NCBI RefSeq assembly: GCF_014639235.1
Contig: NZ_BMFU01000005.1
Location: 211,189-275,188, forward strand
DNA length: 64,000 nucleotides
Direction: 5' to 3'
Source of the DNA: Paenibacillus silvae
Lineage (GTDB): Bacteria > Bacillota > Bacilli > Paenibacillales > Paenibacillaceae
Positions 43,326 through 52,637 of this stretch are shown here, piece after piece. Positions within the stretch are counted from its first letter, which is position 1. Each line of letters begins with the position of its first letter. The notes below the pieces were generated by a model. It did not search any database. It saw only the letters and a program-made list of their open reading frames with translations, and was not told the origin of the DNA. The translations under genes and the position numbers were made by a program.

Positions 43326-44324
43326 ATGAACAAGAAATGGCTGCACCTCGTATTCTCTCTGCTTCTAATTACCACATTGCAATTCACATCATGCGTGCAG
43401 GTATTTGCAGAAAGTGACAGTTCCATCACCACAGATTATGAATGGAAGGATGGACCTGCAACCGTATCGCTTGATGATAAAGCTACATTAAAAGTAGCGG
43501 AAGACCTGATGTTTCTGGATGCAGATAATACCAAGAAATTTATGGAGGATTCTGAATCTTTCCCGAACGGAAGCGAGATTGGAAGTCTATACGGCGCTGG
43601 TGAACAATCCAATTGGTATGTTATTTTTGAGTATAATCATACAGGTCATATTGATGATAGTGACAAAAACGATCTGGATGCGGATGAACTGCTTGAGAGC
43701 TACAAACGCGGCACAGAAGAACAAAACCAAAAAACAAGTGCTGAGAATCAGTTAAACATTGTGGGCTGGGATATCGAGCCCGCCTATGATAACAGCAAGC
43801 ATCAATTGCGATATTCATTAGCATTGGAGGATGCACAGCAGGAAGCACTTGTGAATTACAACGTAAATGTGTTGACACGTGAAGGATATATCGGCGTTAT
43901 TCTTGTCACGGACAGCGCTAACTTTGAACAAAATCGCAAGCAATTTGAAGAACATGTGCTGAATAATCTTACGGTTAACAGCGGCTATACATACGGTGAA
44001 TTTGATGCTTCTCTGGATAAAAAATCGGAGCTTGGCCTAACCGGCCTCATTCTGGGCGGAGCCGGGGTTGCCGTTGCCAAAAAGGTTGGCCTGCTGCTCC
44101 TGCTCAAAAAAGGCTGGATTTTCATCGTTGCAGCCCTCGCTGGTGCTTTCGGATGGCTGCGCCGTAAACTAACGGGTAGAAAAAATACTCTTGCCGCATC
44201 ATCAACGGAATCGCCGGAGGCTCCTACACTCTCTCCTGCAGAAGAAGCGTACCGGCAGCATGCAGCGGGACAAGAGTCTTTATCGTCTGCAGCAGATGAC
44301 GACCCAAATAAAAGATCATCGTAG
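43326..44324 (+). CDS. DUF2167 domain membrane protein
   Basis: 332 residues. Signal peptide (1-28, ending VFAES), a DUF2167 extracytoplasmic domain (YEWKDGPATVSLDDKATLKV to the 230s, with NIVGWDIEPAYD), a helical hairpin at about 238-280 (ILGGAGVAVAKK, then WIFIVAALAGAFGWL), and a hydrophilic tail of about 45 residues. The function is unknown. It is a single gene followed by a strong terminator. Confidence 0.88.
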   Translation: MNKKWLHLVFSLLLITTLQFTSCVQVFAESDSSITTDYEWKDGPATVSLDDKATLKVAEDLMFLDADNTKKFMEDSESFPNGSEIGSLYGAGEQSNWYVIFEYNHTGHIDDSDKNDLDADELLESYKRGTEEQNQKTSAENQLNIVGWDIEPAYDNSKHQLRYSLALEDAQQEALVNYNVNVLTREGYIGVILVTDSANFEQNRKQFEEHVLNNLTVNSGYTYGEFDASLDKKSELGLTGLILGGAGVAVAKKVGLLLLLKKGWIFIVAALAGAFGWLRRKLTGRKNTLAASSTESPEAPTLSPAEEAYRQHAAGQESLSSAADDDPNKRSS

Positions 44325-44381
44325 AATACATTACTAACCTTTATCCCTTTGCTCATAAGCGTATATCATGATCATTCAAAG

Positions 44382-44423
44382 AAAGCCCCGTACATTTCAA
44401 GATAAGAAATGTGCGGGGCTTTT
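44382..44423. terminator. Bidirectional terminator between the DUF2167 gene and metQ
   Basis: AAAGCCCCGTACATTTC pairs with GAAATGTGCGGGGCTTT. There are T runs on the plus side and TTTC on the minus side, serving the convergent genes. Confidence 0.9.
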
Positions 44424-44478
44424 AATTTAAACTATTCTTTTATAACCTTAAATTTAAATAACATATTTCTTTATTACC

Positions 44479-45315
44479 TTAAAACGCAGGTTCAACTGCA
44501 CCTTGGTAACGCTCTTTGATGAATTTTTTCACATCTTCGGAGTGAAGAGCTTCAGCCAGCTTTTTGATGGCATCTGCATCTTTATTATCCTCACGGGATA
44601 CCAGAATGTTTGCATATGGATTGCCTTGCAGGTCTTCAATCAGCAGCGCATCTTTAGCCGGATTAAGATTAGCCTCAAGCGCATAGTTTGAATTGATGAA
44701 CACCAGATCGGCTTCGTCCAGCTGACGAGGCATCATCGCTGCATCGAGCTCGATAATTTCAAGATTTTTCGGATTCGCTGTAATGTCCTGTTTCGTAGAA
44801 GTAATGTTGGTATTGTCTTTGAGGGTAATCAGACCTTTCTTCGCCAACAGCAGGAGTGCACGTCCGCCATTGGAAGGGTCATTGGGAATCGCTACTTTTG
44901 CGCCGTCCTTCAGTTCATCCAGCGATTTAATCTTTTTGGAATAACCGCCAAAAGGTTCTACATGAACCGGCGTTACAGCAACCAGATGGAATCCGCGCTC
45001 TTTATTTTGCACATCCAGATACGGCTGGTGCTGGAAGAAGTTCGCATCCAGTTTGCCATCCTCCAGCTGCTGGTTTGGCTGTACGTAATCGTTGAATGTA
45101 ACCACCTGCAAGCGGATGCCCTGTGCTTCAAGCGCAGGCTTGATGCTTTCCAGAATTTCAGCATGAGGTGTAGGTGAAGCCCCTACTTTCAATTCAACGG
45201 TACGCGGAGCGCCTGCTGAATTATCCGCACCGCTGTCCGATTTCTTGTTGTTGCCGCAAGCTGCAAGCACTGCAATTAACATCAAGCTGAGTAGAACAAT
45301 AGACCATTTTTTCAT
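44479..45315 (-). CDS. metQ: Methionine ABC transporter substrate-binding lipoprotein MetQ
   Basis: 278 residues. The signal peptide ends in LAAC (lipid-anchored Cys at 20). The mature NlpA/MetQ fold begins ELKVGASPTPHAEILESIKP and includes QHQPYLD and PNDPSNGGRALLLL. It captures methionine (often D and L forms) outside the cell. Last gene of metN-metI-metQ, under the SAM riboswitch upstream of metN. Confidence 0.95.
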   Translation of the reverse strand: MKKWSIVLLSLMLIAVLAACGNNKKSDSGADNSAGAPRTVELKVGASPTPHAEILESIKPALEAQGIRLQVVTFNDYVQPNQQLEDGKLDANFFQHQPYLDVQNKERGFHLVAVTPVHVEPFGGYSKKIKSLDELKDGAKVAIPNDPSNGGRALLLLAKKGLITLKDNTNITSTKQDITANPKNLEIIELDAAMMPRQLDEADLVFINSNYALEANLNPAKDALLIEDLQGNPYANILVSREDNKDADAIKKLAEALHSEDVKKFIKERYQGAVEPAF

Positions 45316-45354
45316 CTGTAAAACCCCTTCGCCTTATATTTTTTCATCTATGTG

Positions 45355-46014
45355 TTATTTCCTGGTGAAATAAATGACCAGACGATCGCCAAGCATCTGC
45401 AGAAGCTGGACCAGAATAATCATGGATATAACGGATATAATCATGATCTCGTTCTGATAACGGTAGTATCCGTAGTTAATTGCCAACGTTCCCAATCCGC
45501 CGCCGCCAACCATACCCGCCATAGCCGTGTATGATACCAGGGTAACAATCGTGATGGTAATGCCGGCAAGCAAACCCGGTAGCGCTTCTGGCAGCAGCAC
45601 ACGTCTGACAATCTGTCCTGTGGATGCCCCCATTGCCTGTGCCGCTTCAATGACGCCGCGATCCACTTCTCGCAACGTATTCTCTACGAGACGCGCAAAG
45701 TACGGCGCAGCCGAGATAACCAGAGGTGGAATGACACCAAGCACCCCGGTAGCTGTCCCCACCAGCGCACGTGAAACTGGAATCAGAGCAACAATTAATA
45801 TGATAAAAGGTACGGAACGTAAGATATTAACAATGACGGACAAAACAATATAAGTTACTCGAGATCTGGCCGATGCGGATCGCCCTGTCATAAATAGAAT
45901 TACACCAAGCGGCAGACCAAGCAGAACGGTGAACAAGCCGGATGCGCCCAAAATTTGTAACGTCTCAATCGAGGCGGTGCCAACCTCATCCCAGTTTACT
46001 TTTGAAAAATCCAT
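45355..46014 (-). CDS. metI: Methionine ABC transporter permease MetI
   Basis: 219 residues, five helices; the EAA loop reads EAAQAMGASTGQIVRRVLLP. Its ATG overlaps the metN stop as TAATG, so it is translationally coupled. Called metP in Bacillus. Confidence 0.95.
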   Translation of the reverse strand: MDFSKVNWDEVGTASIETLQILGASGLFTVLLGLPLGVILFMTGRSASARSRVTYIVLSVIVNILRSVPFIILIVALIPVSRALVGTATGVLGVIPPLVISAAPYFARLVENTLREVDRGVIEAAQAMGASTGQIVRRVLLPEALPGLLAGITITIVTLVSYTAMAGMVGGGGLGTLAINYGYYRYQNEIMIISVISMIILVQLLQMLGDRLVIYFTRK

Positions 46015-47048
46015 TAACGAAGCACCTCCATATCAAGTCCTTCTGCGGCAAGCTCGGATAACGTCTGCTCGATGGCTTGAACATCGCCCTCAAACCTAAC
46101 AGTTAATTGACCATAGGGAACTTGCTTGATGGTAGAGATTGTGCCCTGCAGAATGGCAAAATCCACGCCTGTTTTGCGAACAGCTCGGGATAAAATCGCT
46201 TCATACGTTTTGTTTCCCAGAAACGACACTTTCACCAGTTTGGATGATACACCGGTTCCGAGCTCCGTTCCGGCATTTGCAAGCACCATTTCTTCCAGCG
46301 CCAGTCCACCTTCACGATCACGACTCACGAAATCCCGAGTAATCGCATGCTGCGGCTTCAGAAACACTTCAGTTACTGGCCCTTGCTCCACAATGCCACC
46401 TTGATGGATTACTGCCACCCGGTCGCAGATGTTCTGAATAACATGCATCTCGTGGGTGATAAGCACAATCGTCAGATTATACTTTTCGTTGATATCCAGC
46501 AGCAGCTTCAGAATGGAATCCGTTGTCTGCGGGTCTAGCGCAGAGGTCGCCTCATCACAGAGAAGCACACTTGGATCACTTGCAAGCGCTCTTGCTATGC
46601 CAACCCTCTGTTTCTGTCCACCCGATAGCTGTGCCGGATATTTGCTGCTGTGCTGCTCCAGACCGACCAAAGCCAGCATCTCCTTCACCTTGCGGTCAAT
46701 CGCATCCTTGGGTGTATTCACCAGCTTTAACGGAAAAGCAACGTTATCGTACACTGTCGCAGAAGACAACAGATTGAAATGCTGAAAAATCATGCCGATC
46801 TTGCGTCTTTGCTGCTGAAGTTCGCTTTTGCCAAGCTCCGTCAGATTAACTCCATCCACCCATACTTCGCCTGCTGTCGGACGTTCCAGCAAGTTAATGC
46901 AACGAATCAAAGTGCTTTTCCCCGCACCAGAGTGACCAATAACACCGAATATTTCACCCTTCTGAATGCTTAAATCGAGCTCTGACAACGCCGTGGTTGT
47001 CTTGCCACGCCTGCCATATGTTTTGGTTAATCCAACCAGTTCTATCAA
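46014..47048 (-). CDS. metN: Methionine ABC transporter ATP-binding protein MetN
   Basis: 344 residues. Walker A GHSGAGKS, signature LSGGQKQR, Walker B VLLCDEA, His switch LITHEMH, then a C-terminal NIL domain (VSFLGNKTYEAILSRAVRKT onward) that senses methionine in the family. The start is TTG at 47048 with GAAGGAG upstream; the longer open frame beyond it runs through the riboswitch and is not coding. Confidence 0.95.
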   Translation of the reverse strand: MIELVGLTKTYGRRGKTTTALSELDLSIQKGEIFGVIGHSGAGKSTLIRCINLLERPTAGEVWVDGVNLTELGKSELQQQRRKIGMIFQHFNLLSSATVYDNVAFPLKLVNTPKDAIDRKVKEMLALVGLEQHSSKYPAQLSGGQKQRVGIARALASDPSVLLCDEATSALDPQTTDSILKLLLDINEKYNLTIVLITHEMHVIQNICDRVAVIHQGGIVEQGPVTEVFLKPQHAITRDFVSRDREGGLALEEMVLANAGTELGTGVSSKLVKVSFLGNKTYEAILSRAVRKTGVDFAILQGTISTIKQVPYGQLTVRFEGDVQAIEQTLSELAAEGLDMEVLR

Positions 47049-47117
47049 TAGTTCGGCTCCTTCCCCATCACCTACATATATCTTTACCCGAAGGAAGGGA
47101 AAACTCCCCTTTCTACG

Positions 47118-47155
47118 CAAAAAAAGAGCCCTTTGCAGATACAAAGATGGCTCTT
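47118..47155 (-). terminator. SAM-responsive terminator upstream of metN
   Basis: Minus strand: AGAGCCATCTTTG pairs with CAAAGGGCTCT, followed by TTTTTTTG. It lies directly after the SAM-I aptamer and so is the regulated terminator. Confidence 0.9.
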
Positions 47156-47169
47156 CACGTGAAATGACC

Positions 47170-47311
47170 TTCTCATCTGCCAAAATCATATTGACTATGA
47201 TTCTGTAGGAATTAGCACCTAACATCTGTAATGAAACACATGCGTGTCATCAGCACAGATCGGTTGCCGGGCTTCATCGGGCCTGTCCCTCCGCCACTCT
47301 CGATAAGAGAA
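47170..47311 (-). ncRNA. SAM-I (S-box) riboswitch
   Basis: The minus strand carries the canonical conserved blocks in order: CTTATCGAGAGTGGCGGAGG, GGGACAGGCCC, GATGAAGCCCGGCAACC, GTGCTAATTCC, and the closing GCAGATGAGAAG that pairs with the 5' CTTATC. Binding of S-adenosylmethionine stabilises the aptamer and frees the terminator at 47118-47155, turning off metNIQ when SAM is plentiful. Confidence 0.97.
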
Positions 47312-47561
47312 ATATATTGTTTGTAGGATAATATAGGTTCTTGTAGTTCATCAAGTATAATGATCAAACCGCATCAAACATTACATATTTAAACTGCATT
47401 AAATGCTACAATATCAAAACTGTATTAAATAGTGCATTTTAGATAAATAACAAATCCATGTAAGTTCTGATCTGCAACTCAGTATAGTCCAAGTATTCCG
47501 ATTTGTCAAAGGGTATTATTTCATTAAGCTACTGTGGTAAACGAGTAAAAGCTTGATGCCA

Positions 47562-48281
47562 TTATCGCCTCATGCCTTGTTTACGCCAGATTCGAGTTAT
47601 ATATCGATATGCCGTGTGCAGAGTTTCACAGACCATATCCACACCCTGCTGCATCTCCAGCAGATGCTGATCCAGATCCTCCAGCTTGACTTTCCCCTTC
47701 ATCGTCTGATGCAGCTGCCATAGATCGTCCTGCATTTCAGAGTTCATGTAATGAATCTCCATATTACGCCGCTTGCGGAGCCTGCTCATGGGTTCACGAT
47801 AATCTTCCTTGATCTTGATTAATTGCAATGCAAGTGCATGGTGTTCCCGATGATAATCAAATTGCCTAAGTACCGTATAATAAGAGAAATGCACCTTCGT
47901 CTTGGAAGTATTCAACTGAAATATTTCATTCAAAACGGTTCCCAGTTTGTCCAGGATGGCAAAGCAGCGAATAAATGCATCCTTATAAAAATAAACATAA
48001 CGCGCATACTCCGCCTTTTCGGCAGAGGTCATATCTTCGGTTGAGCCGGCAACTACTTTTTTACGAAAATGGGCTGCTGCAAAATAACTCTGCTCCAATT
48101 CATCCAATGACGATATCAGCCCTTGCGTCCAGATATAAAGCTTCCTGTAATCATGTTCCGGGTCATGGTCCACATGCATTTGGCGTTCAAATGAATCCAG
48201 CGTGTGTGCCATCGTGTCCATCGCTTCCTTCAGAATCCCCTGATTGACCCGCGGCTTCTCACCAAGTAACGTACGCAGCAT
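47562..48281 (-). CDS. HEPN-like helical protein (Cthe_2314-type)
   Basis: 239 residues, nearly all helical. RRNMEIHYMNSE contains R-N-x3-H, the HEPN ribonuclease-type motif. From memory it fits the Cthe_2314 HEPN group of Firmicutes. HEPN proteins are often RNases in toxin or defence systems, but here no nucleotidyltransferase partner lies next to it. I chose ATG 48281 (MLRTLLGEKPRVNQGIL), since AGGAGGA lies six bases upstream. Confidence 0.75.
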   Translation of the reverse strand: MLRTLLGEKPRVNQGILKEAMDTMAHTLDSFERQMHVDHDPEHDYRKLYIWTQGLISSLDELEQSYFAAAHFRKKVVAGSTEDMTSAEKAEYARYVYFYKDAFIRCFAILDKLGTVLNEIFQLNTSKTKVHFSYYTVLRQFDYHREHHALALQLIKIKEDYREPMSRLRKRRNMEIHYMNSEMQDDLWQLHQTMKGKVKLEDLDQHLLEMQQGVDMVCETLHTAYRYITRIWRKQGMRR

Positions 48282-48428
48282 AGATGTCCTCCTCTTTGTC
48301 CACTGATGATGCAAAATGTATGATGTCACAGCTGCTGGACAGTCACTACCTCTCCCCAATAACGGCTGCAAATGCTTGTAATCATTATAACTCGGTTTAG
48401 GTTGCCCTGTTGATTCAAACATCAAACA

Positions 48429-48481
48429 AAAAACAAAAGTCCACCTGCTCCAGTAATCTGTATCACCGAAGAGTGGACTTT
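48429..48481 (-). terminator. Terminator of ctaA
   Basis: Minus strand: AAAGTCCAC pairs with GTGGACTTT across a long loop, followed by TGTTTTTTG. It is 73 bases past the ctaA stop. Confidence 0.75.
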
Positions 48482-48553
48482 CCAATTATAGTGCAGCCTG
48501 GATGCAAGTGCAGGGTCAAAAGTGAAGGATTTAAGTTAGACAACTGCTTCAGT

Positions 48554-49492
48554 TTAGAAGCGATTTACCGGGCGATACAGCTTGTACACCAGGAAGCTCA
48601 TATACGTCAGCACACCGAATAATATGGCGATATCCAGCATATGCGCGAGTGCTACAAACATATACACCTCTGGGCGGCTCATCGTCCACATCATAAACAT
48701 ACCGATAACTACTTGCATCAAAATCAATATTACCGATAACACACCCAGCGTACGCAATTCCCGATTATCCGGATGTTTGCGATACGCAAAATGTCCCAGA
48801 ATTGCAATGACAATCACTAATGATGCCGCAGCAAGACGGTGAGCAAATGCTACAGCTACCCCTCCCGAAAGCTCAGGAACGATCTGTCCATTACATAGCG
48901 GGAACCCGGAACAACCTCCAGCAGAGTTTGTATGACTCACAAATGCCCCTGTATACACGACCAGATATGTGTAAATGGTGGAGAACCAGACCAGATTGCG
49001 GAAGCCTTTGCTGACACGTGGATATCTGTTCAGTCGTTCCAGACCGCCGTACCTGGATTCCTGCCGAATACCGAGAGCCATCATTAAGGAGCTTGCAAAC
49101 GCAATTAAAGCAAATCCGAAGTGAAGCGCCATGACCGCAGAGGATTGTGAGAATACCACGGCAAAAGCGCCCATGATCCCCTGTATAATGACAAATACAA
49201 GGGTCAGAAATGAAAACAGCTGCAGATCACGACGCTGCTTGCCAAATCGCAAAAAGGCAACAAACGAAGCAATGGACAGCAGGCCCGCCAATGCACTCAC
49301 GGCACGGTGGGAGTATTCAATGAGAGAGGCAACAGTATGTGCAGGAACGAGCTTCCCGTTACATAAAGGCCATTCGTTACCACATCCAAGGCCTGATTCT
49401 GTTTTGGTTACGATTCCGCCTCCAAAAGTGGCCAAGAACATAATAAGACAGGTTAATACGGTCAACCATTTAAACAATGTTAAGTGCTTCAA
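48554..49492 (-). CDS. ctaA: Heme A synthase
   Basis: 312 residues, eight helices. It oxidises the methyl group of haem O to make haem A for cytochrome aa3 oxidase. The paired cysteine loops are GCGNEWPLC and GCSGFPLC; the haem-ligand histidines lie in EYSHRAVSA, MALHFGFA, FAHRLAA and LAHMLD. The gene is alone; ctaB and the oxidase genes are not in the window. Confidence 0.95.
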   Translation of the reverse strand: MKHLTLFKWLTVLTCLIMFLATFGGGIVTKTESGLGCGNEWPLCNGKLVPAHTVASLIEYSHRAVSALAGLLSIASFVAFLRFGKQRRDLQLFSFLTLVFVIIQGIMGAFAVVFSQSSAVMALHFGFALIAFASSLMMALGIRQESRYGGLERLNRYPRVSKGFRNLVWFSTIYTYLVVYTGAFVSHTNSAGGCSGFPLCNGQIVPELSGGVAVAFAHRLAAASLVIVIAILGHFAYRKHPDNRELRTLGVLSVILILMQVVIGMFMMWTMSRPEVYMFVALAHMLDIAILFGVLTYMSFLVYKLYRPVNRF

Positions 49493-49781
49493 TTTTTTCT
49501 CACCCGCTGTTAGTTTAAGATGGCGAAGAAAATCTTCGCTTCATGATCGTTCGTTTGATATTTTATTCTGTACTTTGACACTAATTTCACAACTAAATTT
49601 ATTATAACGGATAAAAGCATCATTGACTCCGTGCTTTGTGACAAAATGTTAACGTCTGTTAAAATTTTGACTCGATAGTCATATTATGCCCATCCTATTG
49701 GATGAATAGCTTTGTTGTGTAATTTATTTATGTATTTCTTACTTTAGAATTTTTTTATATTCGTTTTTATTATGTAAACGC

Positions 49782-50010
49782 TTGGGTGTGCATTTTTTTG
49801 TTTCTTCAGTACTTTGTTTCTTCAATGATGTACGGAGTTTTGTTTGTTCAGCGCTTCTGCGGTGTGCTTTGTTAGTTTGGTTGCTTTATGGTCGTTTTTG
49901 TTTGTTCAGTGCTATGCTTGTTCGTTGCGTTATGATGCAGCTCTTCGTAGTGCTTTGCTTGTTCAGTGCTAAATTGTGCAGCGCTTCTCTTGTTTCTTGT
50001 GTAAGATTTT
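49782..50010 (+). repeat. T-rich degenerate repeat tract
   Basis: TTGTTCAG recurs at 49844, 49902 and 49959 (58 and 57 bases apart), each followed by GTGCT or GCGCT. CAGCGCTTCT occurs at 49849 and 49979. An open frame of 89 codons runs through it, but the Phe/Cys/Leu-rich product is a result of the composition. It is the first part of a 1.2-kb gene-free region between ctaA and the thioredoxin-like gene. Confidence 0.6.
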
Positions 50011-50115
50011 CCTGCTTTCTGGAGGTGAAACTTTATGAGAACAGATCATAAGTATCTCGGCTTCCCCCATTTGTAAAACCAGATACAAAACACAGGTAGT
50101 TGTCACCCTCTTATT

Positions 50116-50312
50116 GTAACGATCCCAGATGAGCTTATGTAAGCAAAATAGAGCTTCCTTAGATTCTAACGATCCCCAGAAACCTTATTTCAATTAAAAC
50201 CCGCTAAATATGTCCCATTTCACATGAAATTCTTGAAATAAGCTTTCCTGAGATCGTTACAAAATAAAAACATGTAATTTGGGCCAAATAGCGTTTCTGG
50301 GATTCGTTAGAG
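50116..50312. repeat. Cluster of alternating inverted copies of a 25-bp motif
   Basis: Motif TAACGATCCCAGAAACCTTA followed by TTT. Forward copies lie at 50116-50140 and 50166-50192, reverse copies at 50234-50262 and 50286-50312, and a weaker reverse copy overlaps at about 50145-50170. Neighbouring copies can pair, so the whole 200 bases could fold as nested hairpins. No open frame crosses it. Confidence 0.8.
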
Positions 50313-50705
50313 TAACGGAACTTGCCTAAAAAGCTGCACCACACCGTTCACCCATTCCCTCACCATTGCCCTCCCCCAGTAACTCATTAGTGCCGTTCTC
50401 CAAATGGTTTGAATCGCAAACTTGTGATTTCATGGAAATCAATTACAAATCACATCCACAACATGCACAACATGCCTAACTAAGCAGAAAAAAGGCTGCC
50501 TTGAAGCCAGATTACGGCTCAACCGACAGCCCTGAGTTTGAGAAACTTGTTCACAGTATGCCCTGCATCTGAAAAATCAATTCCTTGCTGCCCACTAGTC
50601 ATGAGACAGGGCACCCGTGCTGGAATGGTTGGAATGGTTATCCTAATAGCGGCTTCGCATCATGTGACAACGAAACGAAACGCAGTACATTAGCACGGCC
50701 TACCC
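50313..50705. other. Gene-free stretch with a terminator-like hairpin
   Basis: No gene is supported. On the minus strand GGGCTGTCGG pairs loosely with AAGGCAGCC (50491-50531), followed by TTTTTT, so it may stop transcripts from the thioredoxin-like gene. Confidence 0.5.
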
Positions 50706-51050
50706 TTACTTGTGAATCGTGTTGTATACCTCAACGGCGCGATCCAGAAATTGCTCAATCTCTTCACGCGACTTGCGCAACTTGTTTACATAACGCACCA
50801 GTTCTCGTCCATCCGTATAGGCAACAAAGCTCGGAATACCCAAAATATTCTGTTCCTGACTTACCGGGCCAACCTGATCCACGTCGACTTCAATCAGTGT
50901 CAGATCACGTGAATACTTCGTTTCTACCTCTGGCATAAACGGATCGATGTATTTGCAATCCCCGCACCAGTCTGCCTTGAATACGACTACCGTCAAACGC
51001 GGCGATTGAATCGCCACATCAAATTCCGGCTTGGATGTAATCTGTTCCAT
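50706..51050 (-). CDS. Thioredoxin family protein with WCGDC active site
   Basis: 114 residues, a single thioredoxin fold. TVVVFKADWCGDC places Cys29 and Cys32, and the cis-Pro loop is GIPSF. The acidic Asp between the cysteines differs from TrxA (Pro) and may alter the redox potential (inference). No signal peptide, so cytosolic. ATG 51050 has AAAGGGAG upstream. Confidence 0.9.
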   Translation of the reverse strand: MEQITSKPEFDVAIQSPRLTVVVFKADWCGDCKYIDPFMPEVETKYSRDLTLIEVDVDQVGPVSQEQNILGIPSFVAYTDGRELVRYVNKLRKSREEIEQFLDRAVEVYNTIHK

Positions 51051-51190
51051 AGTCACATCTCCCTTTCTGTACCTTGTCTCCATCTTAGTGAAGCAAATTG
51101 GCGATTGGAAGTCAAATGTTCAGCGCATACTTAGAATAACCACAAGTCCTGACTTATCAAACACATTTTTCATGAAAGGATGTTCCATTC

Positions 51191-52480
51191 ATGACTTCCA
51201 CCAGAAGTGACACGTCCGAAACACATCACCCTGCTTCGTTTTTGCAGATGGTTCGATCAATTCCCGGAGCTGCCCGTGAAGTATGGCGCGGCAAACAGGC
51301 CGCCTGGCAGGCATCCTCACTGCTTCGACATCCTCTGCGGGATCTGGGCTGGAACTCGGATACAGCGGCTGCTCTGCAAGCCGAGGTTGAACGGCTGTTA
51401 CCGGGAACTGGCGGCATATCGCCATCCCGCAGCATTCAGGCGAACAGTACGCTGGTGTGCGAGGAGGATTGCATCATCCTTGAGGACATCAAAACGCTGA
51501 CAAAGCAGCATAATCGCAGTAATGCGACCCGCACAGCTGCGTATCTGGAATGTTACGAGCAGTACCCCGAACTGCACTGGGCACTGCTGGCGCATATGGT
51601 GTCCCGCAACGGCGGGTATCACATGACGGATTTGCACAGCGACCTGATGCATAACCTGCAGAATCAGGAGGATCGTGAACATATGTACCGCTTGCTGGAG
51701 CGATGCAATGCCCTTATTTTCCAGGATGCCTATCCCCAGTTACAACTCTATATACACAGTCGGCGGCTTGGACGAAGCTGCTTTCATCTGTTGTCCCATT
51801 TTCACGTATCAGCGTTTATGACCCCGTTCTGGGAGCGATTTTGGCTGGAACGATGCAGCTCTATATTAAGTGTGGCCTTAATTATTAATGAGCAGAATTA
51901 TATTGAGAGCAGAGTCGTACAGCATCCCTATTTTCAAAAAGTAGTGCTCTCCAAGCCTGCTTTTCATCTGCACAATCTGGCCGGACTGAATCACATCGTT
52001 TTCCCTCTTGGACAAGGAGCGGGACTCGCCGGGCGGGTCATTGAGCATTTCAGTAAAATCAATGAGCGTATCCAGTTCGGCAAAGGCCTGTATGCGTTAT
52101 TATTCGGTGTAGAACAAGTGCTTCAGCAGGTACTGGAATTCGCACGCGCCATACCCCACAGAGGTTCACGCGCTGAATATTGGCCCGGACTGTTCACGAC
52201 ACACCATGCTGGACCCCAGGATCACAGGCTGTATGCTGAAGCTTTGCTGAACGAGGAATGGCTTCCGGAAGGACAGCGTTTGTATTCGCCGGAGCTGCTT
52301 GCTGTTTGGGGAGATACACCGTATGAACCGATTACAAGACAGGATTGGCTCCAGACAAGAGATTGCCTCGGATACCTGACGGCGCCCCGCAGGCCCTGGC
52401 TGTTCGAGATGAGTCATGAGCATCGGTACGGCATGCTGAAAACCGCCCTGGCTCATGATGTACAGCAGATCACTCACTAG
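51191..52480 (+). CDS. DUF2515 family protein (YppC-like)
   Basis: 429 residues. EDIKTLTKQHNRSNATRTAAYLE and LHWALLAHMVSRNGGYHMTDL are the typical DUF2515 front. No signal peptide; several hydrophobic patches but no clear helices. The function is unknown. AAAGGATG precedes the ATG. It is a single gene ending at a strong hairpin. Confidence 0.85.
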   Translation: MTSTRSDTSETHHPASFLQMVRSIPGAAREVWRGKQAAWQASSLLRHPLRDLGWNSDTAAALQAEVERLLPGTGGISPSRSIQANSTLVCEEDCIILEDIKTLTKQHNRSNATRTAAYLECYEQYPELHWALLAHMVSRNGGYHMTDLHSDLMHNLQNQEDREHMYRLLERCNALIFQDAYPQLQLYIHSRRLGRSCFHLLSHFHVSAFMTPFWERFWLERCSSILSVALIINEQNYIESRVVQHPYFQKVVLSKPAFHLHNLAGLNHIVFPLGQGAGLAGRVIEHFSKINERIQFGKGLYALLFGVEQVLQQVLEFARAIPHRGSRAEYWPGLFTTHHAGPQDHRLYAEALLNEEWLPEGQRLYSPELLAVWGDTPYEPITRQDWLQTRDCLGYLTAPRRPWLFEMSHEHRYGMLKTALAHDVQQITH

Positions 52481-52574
52481 TTCTGCATTAGACCTTGCGC
52501 CATTCTCGGTTCTCACCTGCACCAACAAAATCTACAAACAAAATTCTGCAAACCAACAAAACGCACAAAATAAA

Positions 52575-52613
52575 ACAAAGCGCAATTCGCTACAGAAGCG
52601 AACAGCGCTTTGT
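52575..52613. terminator. Hairpin between the DUF2515 and flippase genes
   Basis: ACAAAGCGC pairs with GCGCTTTGT, and TTCGCT with AGCGAA inside. T-rich on the plus side, A-rich before it, so it can serve both convergent genes. Confidence 0.85.
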
Positions 52614-52637
52614 TTATCTTATCTTTTCTTTTCTATC

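Noticed and set aside
47049..47225. N-terminal extension of MetN in the same open frame
   Set aside because: The stretch is the riboswitch and its terminator; homology begins at the TTG at 47048.
49782..50051. Open frame of 89 codons, Phe/Cys/Leu-rich
   Set aside because: It runs through a T-rich repeat tract; start and family evidence are missing.
50585..50938. Open frame of 117 codons on the plus strand
   Set aside because: It lies opposite the thioredoxin-like gene and has no ribosome site; the composition looks like a shadow.
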